From an uncultured Oscillospiraceae bacterium (GTDB taxonomy: Bacteria; Bacillota; Clostridia; Oscillospirales; Ruminococcaceae), in the NCBI GenBank assembly GCA_900546885.1, contig UREN01000086.1:1-7369 (forward strand): a DNA stretch of 7,369 bases, read 5' to 3'. Positions within the stretch are counted from its first letter, which is position 1. Every line of letters begins with the position of its first letter. Positions 1 through 5,225 of this stretch are shown piece after piece. The translations under genes were made by a program, and so were the position numbers. The notes beneath the pieces were generated by a model. It did no database searches and was not told the origin of the DNA. It saw nothing but the letters and a program-made list of their open reading frames with translations.

Positions 1-54
1 CGCAAGATAGTTCTTGCTCAGAGGCACGTAACGCCACCGGCGTTCGATCTTCGC
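1..54. other. Structured edge sequence with two small perfect inverted repeats
   Basis: The bases downstream of the Cys-rich gene hold two perfect 6-bp inverted repeats: GCAAGA/TCTTGC at 2-17 with a 4-base loop, and AACGCC/GGCGTT at 30-44 with a 3-base loop. Neither is followed by a T-run inside the window, so a terminator cannot be called. The stretch may be the end of a dispersed structured repeat or of the operon's 3' untranslated region; the window edge cuts it off. No gene start is visible. Confidence 0.3.
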
Positions 55-213
55 TTATGCACTGTACGTGTTTTCACCCTGCAGCACGCCGCCGACGCAG
101 CCGCCCGCGCAGGCGCCGCAGCCGCCGCGGCGCTGTGTGCGCCGCATGGCGCGCACGGCCAGCACAGCGCACACGGCCACACAGGCCAGCACAAACCAAC
201 TGAAAGCGTTCAT
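55..213 (-). CDS. FeoB-associated Cys-rich membrane protein (52 aa)
   Basis: This small gene encodes 52 residues. Residues 4-22 form one hydrophobic segment that should cross the membrane. A basic stretch follows (RAMRRTQRRG, 21-30), then a Gly/Cys-rich tail with cysteines at 32, 35 and 39 (CGAC, then C after three residues). This architecture matches the FeoB-associated Cys-rich membrane protein family, which is found next to feoB in Gram-positive bacteria. Its role is poorly defined; the cysteines may handle Fe(II) at the membrane face of FeoB (inference). The ATG lies 18 bases after the feoB stop, with a GAGGTGAGG ribosome binding site just before it. It is therefore the third gene of the feo operon and probably translated from the same message. 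Two further cysteines (11 and 15) lie within the membrane segment. Family assignment is confident from size, layout and position. Confidence 0.85.
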   Translation of the reverse strand: MNAFSWFVLACVAVCAVLAVRAMRRTQRRGGCGACAGGCVGGVLQGENTYSA

Positions 214-231
214 CTGCCTCACCTCACTGCT

Positions 232-2310
232 TCACACAAACAGGCTGCCCACCTGAAACACTGCGCAGGCGCACAGCCAGGCAATGGCGCACTGGGCAAA
301 AGCCACCCACGCGGCGGCAAAGCCAGAGTGCATTTCGCGCTTTACGGCCGCAATGGCCGCCACGCACGGCGAATACAGCAGGGTAAAGGCCAGAAAGCTG
401 GCCGCCGAAAGCGGCGTGAAAATGCCCTGCAGGGCCGTGCCCAGGTTGGAAATGCTGGTGCCGGTAAGCACGGCCATGGTGCTTACCACGGCCTCTTTGG
501 CCGAAAAACCGGTGATAAGGGCGGTGGCGGCGCGCCAATCGGTAAAGCCCAGCGGCGCAAACAGCGGCGCCAGCATGCGGCCCAGGCCCGCCAGCATACT
601 GGCGGAGGAATCGGCCACCACGTTCAGCCGCGTGTCAAACGTCTGCAAAAACCAAATGATGATGGTGGCAATGAAAATGACGGTGAACGCGCGGGTAAGA
701 AAATCTTTGGCTTTATCCCACATCAACAAAAGCACGCTTTTGGGGCTGGGCACGCGGTAGTTTGGCAGCTCCATCACAAAGGGCACGGGGTTGCCCTTAT
801 ACAGCGTGTTTTTCATCAAAAGCCCGGCCAGCACGCCCACGGCCATGCCGGAAACATACAGCAAAATCATGGCCAGCGCCCCGTGCTGCGGAAAAAACGC
901 CGCCGTAAACACGGCGTAAATGGGCAGCTTGGCCGAACAGCTCATGAACGGCGTAAGCAGAATGGTCATTTTTCTGTCCCGGTCGCTTGCCAGCGTGCGC
1001 GTGGCCATAATGGCGGGCACGCTGCACCCAAAGCCAATTAGCATGGGCACAAAGCTGCGGCCCGAAAGGCCTATTTTGCGCAGCAGCTTATCCATTACAA
1101 AGGCAACGCGCGCCATGTAGCCCGAATCTTCCAGCATGGAAAGGAAGAAAAACAGCGTTACAATAATGGGCAAAAAGCTAAGCACGCTGCCCACGCCCGC
1201 AAACACGCCGTCTATTACAAGCGAGCGCACCACCGGGTTGATGCCGTAGGCGTCCAGCCCGGCGGCCACGGCGGCCGTTAAGGCGTCGATGCCCGCGCTT
1301 AACAAATCGCTGAGGAACGTGCCAATTACGCCAAACGTCAGCCAGAACACCGCCAGCATAATAAGCAGAAAAATGGGAATGCCCGTATATTTGCCCGTAA
1401 GCACCTTATCCAGCTTTACGCTGCGCGCGTGCTCGCGCGTTTCGCCGTGCTTTACCACGGTGGCGGCGCACAGCTTTTCAATAAAGCTATAGCGCATGTC
1501 GGCCAGGGCTGCCTCGCGGTCGGTGCCAAGCTCTGTTTCCATCTCGGCCACCGAATGGCCTATCAGGTCTATTTCGTTTTCCGTCAGGCGCAGGCGCTTT
1601 TGCATGGGCCCGTCGCCCTCCACCAGCTTGGTGGCGGCAAAATAGGGCGGCACGCCCGCGGCCTGCGCGTGGTCTTCTATCATGTGGGCAATGCCATGAA
1701 TGCAGCGGTGCACTGCGCCGGTGCAAAAATCTTGCCGGCGGGGGCGCTGTTTGTGCTCGGCCGCGCGCAGGGCGTGCTCTATCAGTTCGTCAATGCCCTC
1801 GTTCTTCGCGGCGGAAATGGGCACCACCGGCACGCCAAGCTCTGCCTCCAGCCCGTTCACGTCCACGGTGTTGCCGTTGGCGCGCATTTCGTCCATCATG
1901 TTCAGCGCAATCACCATGGGAATGCCCAGCTCAATCAGCTGCATGGTAAGGTACAAATTGCGCTCGATGTTGGTGGCGTCCACAATGTTGATGATGCCGT
2001 CCGGCTTGCCGTCTATTAAAAAATCGCGCGTTACAATTTCTTCGCTGGTGTAGGGCGAAAGCGAATAGATGCCGGGCAGGTCCACCACAGTGGCGGGCGC
2101 GCGCGGGGGTATTTCGCTGCGCTTGTGGCGCTCGTGCCCCCAGGCGCGCGGGCCGAAATGGTGTTCGCCGGTGGTGTGGTCGCGTATGACGCCCTCTTTT
2201 TTATCCACCGTCACGCCGGGGAAGTTGCCCACATGCTGGTTGGAACCGGTGAGCTGGTTGAACAGCGTTGTTTTGCCGGAATTCTGGTTGCCTGCCAGTG
2301 CAAATACCAT
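232..2310 (-). CDS. feoB: Ferrous iron transport protein B (FeoB), GTPase-permease
   Basis: FeoB imports Fe(II) across the cytoplasmic membrane, with an N-terminal G domain coupled to a helical permease. The 692-residue product shows G1 GNQNSGKT at 7-14, the G2 region GVTVDKKEG at 32-40, G3 DLPG at 77-80, G4 NMMD at 137-140 and G5 ISAAK at 165-169. Hydrophobic helices begin near 310. The two gate motifs are present as GFGCSVPA (426-433) and SCSAKLPIY (457-465), and the C-terminal part has GFSAKEAVVS (601-610) and YSPC (646-649). The ATG overlaps the feoA stop by one base (TGATG), suggesting coupled translation. One oddity is the stretch between G2 and G3: 36 residues from KKEG to DLPG, against about 12 in E. 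coli FeoB, an apparent His-rich insertion. The protein lacks the long Cys-containing tail of enterobacterial FeoB; the next gene supplies cysteines separately. The assignment is secure. Confidence 0.97.
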   Translation of the reverse strand: MVFALAGNQNSGKTTLFNQLTGSNQHVGNFPGVTVDKKEGVIRDHTTGEHHFGPRAWGHERHKRSEIPPRAPATVVDLPGIYSLSPYTSEEIVTRDFLIDGKPDGIINIVDATNIERNLYLTMQLIELGIPMVIALNMMDEMRANGNTVDVNGLEAELGVPVVPISAAKNEGIDELIEHALRAAEHKQRPRRQDFCTGAVHRCIHGIAHMIEDHAQAAGVPPYFAATKLVEGDGPMQKRLRLTENEIDLIGHSVAEMETELGTDREAALADMRYSFIEKLCAATVVKHGETREHARSVKLDKVLTGKYTGIPIFLLIMLAVFWLTFGVIGTFLSDLLSAGIDALTAAVAAGLDAYGINPVVRSLVIDGVFAGVGSVLSFLPIIVTLFFFLSMLEDSGYMARVAFVMDKLLRKIGLSGRSFVPMLIGFGCSVPAIMATRTLASDRDRKMTILLTPFMSCSAKLPIYAVFTAAFFPQHGALAMILLYVSGMAVGVLAGLLMKNTLYKGNPVPFVMELPNYRVPSPKSVLLLMWDKAKDFLTRAFTVIFIATIIIWFLQTFDTRLNVVADSSASMLAGLGRMLAPLFAPLGFTDWRAATALITGFSAKEAVVSTMAVLTGTSISNLGTALQGIFTPLSAASFLAFTLLYSPCVAAIAAVKREMHSGFAAAWVAFAQCAIAWLCACAVFQVGSLFV
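2092..2178 (-). repeat. Putative in-frame palindromic insertion inside feoB
   Basis: This stretch encodes roughly residues 45-73 of FeoB, including GEHHFGPRAWGHERHKR, in the turn between G2 and G3 where other FeoB proteins are short. The DNA is rich in inverted repeats. GGGGG at 2105-2109 pairs with CCCCC at 2137-2141, nearly concentric with GCGC at 2119-2122 and 2128-2131. ATTTCG at 2111-2116 also faces CGAAAT at 2154-2159. A protein-coding palindromic element that inserted without breaking frame would explain both the length and the symmetry. The alternative is a lineage-specific loop in GC-rich DNA, where such repeats arise easily. Exact borders cannot be set from one sequence. Confidence 0.4.
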
Positions 2311-2558
2311 CAGCCGCGCGCCCCCTCGCCCTGCGGGGCCTCGCCCAGCGTAATGTTCTGCGCGTCCTCCAGGCGCAGGGTAAGCTCATAGCCGCGCAGG
2401 TGCAGCTCAATGGGGTCCCCCATGGGGGCAATTTTGCGCACCATCACCGTGGTGCCGGGCGTAAGGCCCATATCAAGCAGCCTGCGGCGCAGCGCGCCCT
2501 CGCCGCCCACGGCGGCAATGCGCGCGCTTTGCCCAACGGGAAGCTGTGCCAGTGTCAT
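2310..2558 (-). CDS. feoA: Ferrous iron transport protein A (FeoA), SH3-like
   Basis: FeoA is a small cytoplasmic SH3-like partner of FeoB needed for full Fe(II) uptake. The 82-residue product begins MTLAQLPVGQSARI and carries the family pattern of a Leu/Gly-rich turn (LLDMGLTPGTTVMV, 27-40), a basic strand with PMGDP (45-49), and a final ELTLRLEDAQNI stretch (58-69). Length is usual for FeoA. The start at 2558 is chosen because GAAGGGA lies about 12 bases upstream and the protein then begins at the conserved N-terminus. An in-frame ATG 23 codons further upstream (2627) has no ribosome binding site and would add an unconserved tail. The gene is first in the operon, about 95 bases downstream of the predicted transcription start, and its stop overlaps the feoB ATG. 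Confidence 0.93.
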   Translation of the reverse strand: MTLAQLPVGQSARIAAVGGEGALRRRLLDMGLTPGTTVMVRKIAPMGDPIELHLRGYELTLRLEDAQNITLGEAPQGEGARG

Positions 2559-2629
2559 ATTTTCTGCCGTCCCTTCTATCTGTGCCCGCGCCGCTGTGCC
2601 GTTTGGCCGGGCGCGGGGGTTCCGCATGG

Positions 2630-2647
2630 TGTTAGCGCATTCTAACA
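2630..2647. promoter_or_regulatory. Inverted repeat downstream of the feo promoter, candidate iron operator
   Basis: A perfect 6-6-6 inverted repeat (TGTTAG, six bases, CTAACA) lies about 12-29 bases downstream of the feo -10 box, at or just after the likely start of transcription. A repressor bound here would block transcription. The TTAG/CTAA arms recall DtxR/IdeR-type sites, but the spacing differs from that consensus, so the regulator is not identified. It could instead act as a small RNA hairpin at the 5' end of the message. Confidence 0.5.
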
Positions 2648-2658
2648 ATCCGTTTTTC

Positions 2659-2687
2659 AGTTTACGCGCAGCCGGGCAGGGTGTCAA
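2659..2687 (-). promoter_or_regulatory. Sigma-A-type promoter of the feoA-feoB operon
   Basis: On the minus strand, -35 TTGACA (2687-2682) is a perfect consensus and is followed after exactly 17 bases by -10 TAAACT (2664-2659). Transcription should start near 2652. This places the inverted repeat at 2630-2647 in the first transcribed bases and leaves an untranslated leader of about 95 bases before feoA. Confidence 0.8.
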
Positions 2688-2889
2688 GAGAAAAGGGCGC
2701 GGTTTTGCGGCCTTTCTTTCGAAAAATGGCGAAAACGGCCGCCTGCAGGCAGCTGCGCCGCAATGCCCCCTTATATAATAAGGTATAATAAGGAAAGCGG
2801 GCGGCCGTGCCGCGCCCTGCAACGCCGGCGGGCCGCCTGCGCCAAAGGCACAAAACAGCGGCAGCCCGCGGGCAAAAGGGGAAAGATAC
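2688..2889. other. Divergent intergenic region between feo and aminopeptidase promoters, with tandem TATAATAAGG repeat
   Basis: No convincing gene is seen here. The 10-base unit TATAATAAGG occurs twice in tandem at 2774-2783 and 2784-2793. The first copy is also half of a palindrome, CCTTAT-ATA-ATAAGG, at 2769-2783. A third copy lies after the aminopeptidase terminator at 4306-4315. The rest is GC-rich with short palindromes (GCCTGCAGGC at 2741-2750, GCCCGCGGGC at 2864-2873) and 7-base inverted arms GGCGGCC/GGCCGCC at 2800-2806 and 2831-2837. Although TATAAT resembles a -10 box, no -35 box sits at a suitable distance. Confidence 0.5.
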
Positions 2890-2919
2890 TTGACATAACA
2901 ATAATTGTTATGTTATACT
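2890..2919 (+). promoter_or_regulatory. Promoter of the M29 aminopeptidase gene
   Basis: A perfect -35 TTGACA (2890-2895) is followed after 18 bases by -10 TATACT (2914-2919). Transcription should begin near 2926, giving a leader of about 67 bases. The whole spacer is occupied by a palindrome, so the promoter looks tightly controlled by a DNA-binding repressor. Confidence 0.8.
2893..2913. promoter_or_regulatory. 21-bp perfect palindrome between -35 and -10, candidate Fur/PerR-family operator
   Basis: The arms ACATAACAAT and ATTGTTATGT are exact reverse complements around a central A (10-1-10). It overlaps the last three bases of the -35 box and ends immediately before the -10 box. The inner 7-1-7 core (TAACAAT, A, ATTGTTA) has the AAT-N-ATT centre shared by Fur and PerR boxes, differing at two positions per arm from either consensus. 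A metal- or peroxide-responsive Fur-family repressor is the best guess; another dimeric repressor is possible. Confidence 0.6.
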
Positions 2920-2940
2920 TATGCCAGAAACAGAAAGGCC

Positions 2941-2973
2941 GCCGGGCACGGGCCGTTTGGGCCTGTGCCGGGC
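2941..2973 (+). promoter_or_regulatory. Leader hairpin just before the aminopeptidase ribosome binding site
   Basis: GGCACGGGCC (2945-2954) pairs with GGCCTGTGCC (2960-2969) over ten pairs with one G-U, around a GTTTG loop. Past one mismatch, GCC (2941-2943) pairs with GGC (2971-2973). The stem ends four bases before the GGGAGGAG ribosome binding site. It has no T-run, so it is not a terminator. It may stabilise the message or affect ribosome access (inference). Confidence 0.5.
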
Positions 2974-2992
2974 AGCAGGGAGGAGAATGGGC

Positions 2993-4225
2993 ATGAACTT
3001 TGAAGCACAGCTTGATAAATATGCAGAACTGGTGGTGCGCGCCGGGCTGAACGTGCAGCAGGGGCAGGAGGTGCTGATAGAGGCAGACCTGGAGGCCGCG
3101 CCCCTTGTGCGCCTTGCGGCCAAGCACGCCTGGGCGGCGGGCGCCAAAAGCGTAACCGTGATGTGGAGCGACGAGGCCACCACGCGCTTAGAGTATGAAA
3201 ACGCCGGCATGCCGGTGTTTCAGCAGACGCCCGCGTGGCGCGCCCTGCTGGAAAACGGCCTGGCCGAGCGCGGCGGCGCTTTGCTTAGCATCACCTCGGG
3301 CGACCCGTACGCCATGGCGGGCATAGACCCTGCCAAGCGCGCCGAGCGCCGCAAGGCTTCCTACCGCGATTGCCACGCCTTTTACCAGGGCATGGATACG
3401 GGCAAGGTTGCGTGGAGCATTGTGGGCGCGGCCAGCCCCAAATGGGCAAAGGCGGTGTTTCCGCAGCTTCCGCAGCAAGAGGCGGTGCAGGCGCTGTGGC
3501 AGGCCATTTTCAAAGCGGCCCGCGCCGATGGGCCAAACCCCATTGCCGCCTGGCGCGAGCATCAAAAATCGTTCCGCACGCGCATCGATTGGCTGAACGA
3601 ACAGCAGTTCACGGCCCTGCATTATCAAAACAGCATTGGCACCAACATCACCGTGGGCCTGCCGGAAAACCATGTGTGGTGCGGCGGCGGCAACGAGCTG
3701 ACGGACGGCCGCTGGCAGTTCTGCAACATGCCCACGGAAGAGGTTTACACCTCGCCCGATAAGGACAGGGTGGACGGCACAGTGCATTCCGCTATGCCGC
3801 TGAACCACGGCGGCAGCCTGATTGACGATTTCTCTATCACCTTCCAGAACGGCCGCGTCACAAATTTCAGCGCCGCCAAGGGCTACGACGCGCTGAAAGC
3901 CATTCTTGAGACGGACGAAGGGGCCAAGCACCTGGGCGAGTGCGCGCTCATTCCGGCAAGTTCGCCCATCAGCCGCATGGGCATTCTGTTCTACAGCACG
4001 CTGTTTGACGAAAACGCCTCGTGCCACTTTGCGCTGGGCAAGGGCTTTGGCGACGCCATTCGCGGCGGCCGCGGCATGAGCGAGAAAGAGCTGGAACAGC
4101 ACGGCATCAACCGCTCGGCCACGCATGTGGATTTCATGCTGGGCACGCCAGACCTCTCCATCACCGGCATCAAGGCCGACGGCACGCAGGTGCCCGTGTT
4201 CCAAAACGGCAACTGGGCATTTTAA
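2993..4225 (+). CDS. M29-family metallo-aminopeptidase (AmpS/PepS type)
   Basis: The product is a 410-residue cytoplasmic aminopeptidase that removes N-terminal residues from peptides using a two-metal centre. Length and start (MNFEAQLDKYAELVV) match the AmpS/PepS/aminopeptidase T family. Expected metal-binding motifs are visible: TEEVYTSP (248-255, ligand Glu 250), GECALIP (315-321, Glu 316), NASCHFALG (341-349, His 345) and THVDFMLG (377-384, His 378 and Asp 380). ATG 2993 is chosen because GGGAGGAG (2978-2985) sits seven bases upstream. An ATG at 2987 lies almost on the ribosome binding site, and one at 2921 is at the -10 box, too early to be transcribed. The gene stands alone between its own promoter and a strong terminator. 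It probably recycles peptides. The palindrome in its promoter suggests control by a dimeric repressor, which would be notable for a metal-dependent peptidase next to iron-uptake genes. Confidence 0.92.
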   Translation: MNFEAQLDKYAELVVRAGLNVQQGQEVLIEADLEAAPLVRLAAKHAWAAGAKSVTVMWSDEATTRLEYENAGMPVFQQTPAWRALLENGLAERGGALLSITSGDPYAMAGIDPAKRAERRKASYRDCHAFYQGMDTGKVAWSIVGAASPKWAKAVFPQLPQQEAVQALWQAIFKAARADGPNPIAAWREHQKSFRTRIDWLNEQQFTALHYQNSIGTNITVGLPENHVWCGGGNELTDGRWQFCNMPTEEVYTSPDKDRVDGTVHSAMPLNHGGSLIDDFSITFQNGRVTNFSAAKGYDALKAILETDEGAKHLGECALIPASSPISRMGILFYSTLFDENASCHFALGKGFGDAIRGGRGMSEKELEQHGINRSATHVDFMLGTPDLSITGIKADGTQVPVFQNGNWAF

Positions 4226-4260
4226 GCGCGCGGCCCGCTGTGCTGCAATAAACCTGATAA

Positions 4261-4294
4261 AAAGGGCGCACCTTGGGGTGCGCCCTTTGTTTGT
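4261..4294. terminator. Bidirectional intrinsic terminator between convergent genes
   Basis: A perfect 12-bp stem, AAAGGGCGCACC (4261-4272) with GGTGCGCCCTTT (4277-4288), has a TTGG loop. On the plus strand it is followed by a T-rich tail (GTTTGT) and ends the aminopeptidase transcript. On the minus strand the stem runs into TTTTTATC and would end the nagB transcript. It lies 35 bases past the aminopeptidase stop and about 40 bases past the nagB stop. Confidence 0.9.
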
Positions 4295-4298
4295 GATG

Positions 4299-4315
4299 CC
4301 TATATTATAATAAGG
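4299..4315. repeat. Third copy of TATAATAAGG, near-palindromic
   Basis: CCTATATTATAATAAGG is one base insertion away from the perfect palindrome CCTTATTATAATAAGG, and it resembles the CCTTATATAATAAGG element at 2769-2783. The two sites lie on either side of the aminopeptidase unit. Function is unknown; chance recurrence of AT-rich sequence in intergenic regions is possible. Confidence 0.35.
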
Positions 4316-4329
4316 TAGGCCGCTGCGGC

Positions 4330-5070
4330 TTACGCCTTGTAGCCCACGGCGTCGGCCAGCTCTTTATCAATGACCACCACGGCGTTTTCATGCATTTTCA
4401 GCATGGTGGAGGGGTTTTTGGTAGTGATGTTGTTATCCATCACAAGGCCCTTGATGGCGGGCACCTTGGCAAGGCCCGTGGCCACCAGCACCACCTGCTT
4501 GGCGGCCATAATGTCGCCCATGCCCATGGTGATGGCCATGGTGGGCACGTCTTCCTTCTTTTCAAAGAAGCGGGCGTTGGCGTCAATGGTGCTCTGCGTC
4601 AGCTTTTCGGTGTGGGCCACGGCCACAAGGTGGTCTTCATTGGCCTCGTTGAACGCAATGTGGCCGTTGTTGCCAATGCCCAGCAGCTGCAAATCGGGCG
4701 CGCCGCCCTCGCGCACCTTGGCCTCCAGCTGGGCGGCGTTGGCCTCGGGGTCCCCCATGCCGCTGGCCACAAAGGTGTTGGCTTTGTTGATGTTGATGTG
4801 GTTGAACAGGTTGGTGTCCATAAAATAGCGGTAGCTCTGCTCGTGTGTGCCGGGCAGGCCGCAGTATTCATCCAGGTTTACGGTGTGCACCTGGGAAAAA
4901 TCCACCTCGCCCGCCTGGTTCATCTGGGCCAGCTTCTGATAAATGGGCACGGGCGTGCCGCCGGTTGCAAGGCCCAGCTTGGCGTTGGGCTTCGCGTTTA
5001 CAAGGTCACGAATCATGCCCGCCACCACAGCGCAGGATTCATCATAGCTGTTTGTCACGATCACTTTCAT
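4330..5070 (-). CDS. nagB: Glucosamine-6-phosphate deaminase
   Basis: NagB converts glucosamine-6-phosphate to fructose-6-phosphate and ammonia, the step that feeds amino sugars into glycolysis in the cytoplasm. The 246-residue product has the substrate phosphate loop LGLATGGTP (32-40), NLDEY (65-69), the active-site loop GIGNNGHIAFNE (131-142, His 137 and Glu 142), ANARFF (164-169, Arg 167) and GLAKVPAI (199-206, Lys 202). Position 135 is Asn where E. coli has Asp 141, as in Bacillus subtilis NagB. The segment after Glu 142 (ANEDHLVAVAH) lacks the NEPG and SRT residues seen in the E. coli and B. subtilis enzymes, probably a subfamily trait. AGGAG at 5085-5081 lies ten bases before the ATG. 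The length is that of the short Gram-positive form, without the E. coli C-terminal extension. The gene has its own promoter and shares a terminator with the convergent aminopeptidase. Confidence 0.95.
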   Translation of the reverse strand: MKVIVTNSYDESCAVVAGMIRDLVNAKPNAKLGLATGGTPVPIYQKLAQMNQAGEVDFSQVHTVNLDEYCGLPGTHEQSYRYFMDTNLFNHININKANTFVASGMGDPEANAAQLEAKVREGGAPDLQLLGIGNNGHIAFNEANEDHLVAVAHTEKLTQSTIDANARFFEKKEDVPTMAITMGMGDIMAAKQVVLVATGLAKVPAIKGLVMDNNITTKNPSTMLKMHENAVVVIDKELADAVGYKA

Positions 5071-5107
5071 GGTATACGATCTCCTTTTTTATGAGAAATA
5101 GCGCTTT

Positions 5108-5132
5108 GGGCCTTGCGCCATGCGCGCGGCCC
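5108..5132 (-). promoter_or_regulatory. Leader hairpin in the nagB untranslated region
   Basis: Between the predicted nagB start of transcription and the ribosome binding site, GGGCC (5108-5112) pairs with GGCCC (5128-5132), and inside it GCGC (5115-5118) pairs with GCGC (5122-5125) around a three-base loop, separated by a two-by-two internal loop. No T-run follows. It may affect message stability; no known riboswitch class is recognised. Confidence 0.4.
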
Positions 5133-5150
5133 GGCCCTTTACCGCATTTT

Positions 5151-5179
5151 ATTATAGCACGTTCGCACCCGGCTGGGAA
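5151..5179 (-). promoter_or_regulatory. Promoter of nagB
   Basis: On the minus strand a perfect -10 TATAAT (5156-5151) carries an extended TGC just upstream. A weak -35 TTCCCA (5179-5174, four of six matches) lies at 17-base spacing. A strong extended -10 with a poor -35 suggests that an activator may help. Transcription should start near 5144, leaving a leader of about 74 bases. Confidence 0.7.
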
Positions 5180-5216
5180 GAACCAGCCTGCGCCCATGCG
5201 CCAAAGGTGCACCTTT
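5171..5216. promoter_or_regulatory. Two inverted repeats upstream of nagB, candidate regulator sites
   Basis: GGCTGG (5171-5176) and CCAGCC (5183-5188) form a 6-6-6 repeat overlapping the nagB -35 box. AAAGGTGCACCTTT (5203-5216) is a perfect 14-bp palindrome centred about 65 bases upstream of the predicted start of transcription. Either could bind a nagB regulator. They also follow the stop of the regulator gene, so they could shape the end of its transcript, but neither has a T-run. Confidence 0.4.
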
Positions 5217-5225
5217 TGTGCGCAA

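Noticed and set aside
1..54. Possible tRNA fragment (TTCGATC resembling a T-loop)
   Set aside because: No proper T-stem pairing, no anticodon arm and no CCA end are seen.
1429..2019. 196-residue plus-strand frame inside feoB
   Set aside because: It is antisense to the FeoB GTPase domain and has no ribosome binding site or family signature.
2559..2822. N-terminal extension of FeoA
   Set aside because: Part of it lies upstream of the predicted promoter, and the internal ATG at 2627 lacks a ribosome binding site; FeoA proteins are about 75-85 residues.
2921..2992. 24-residue N-terminal extension of the aminopeptidase
   Set aside because: The ATG at 2921 sits immediately after the -10 box and would not be in the transcript; the ribosome binding site fits 2993.
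3188..4204. 338-residue open frame antisense to the aminopeptidase
   Set aside because: The plus-strand frame carries the conserved M29 motifs; the antisense frame is His/Ala-rich with no recognisable domain.
4660..4680. Asn 135 in NagB at the position of E. coli Asp 141, as a possible loss of activity
   Set aside because: B. subtilis NagB, an active enzyme, also has Asn at this position.
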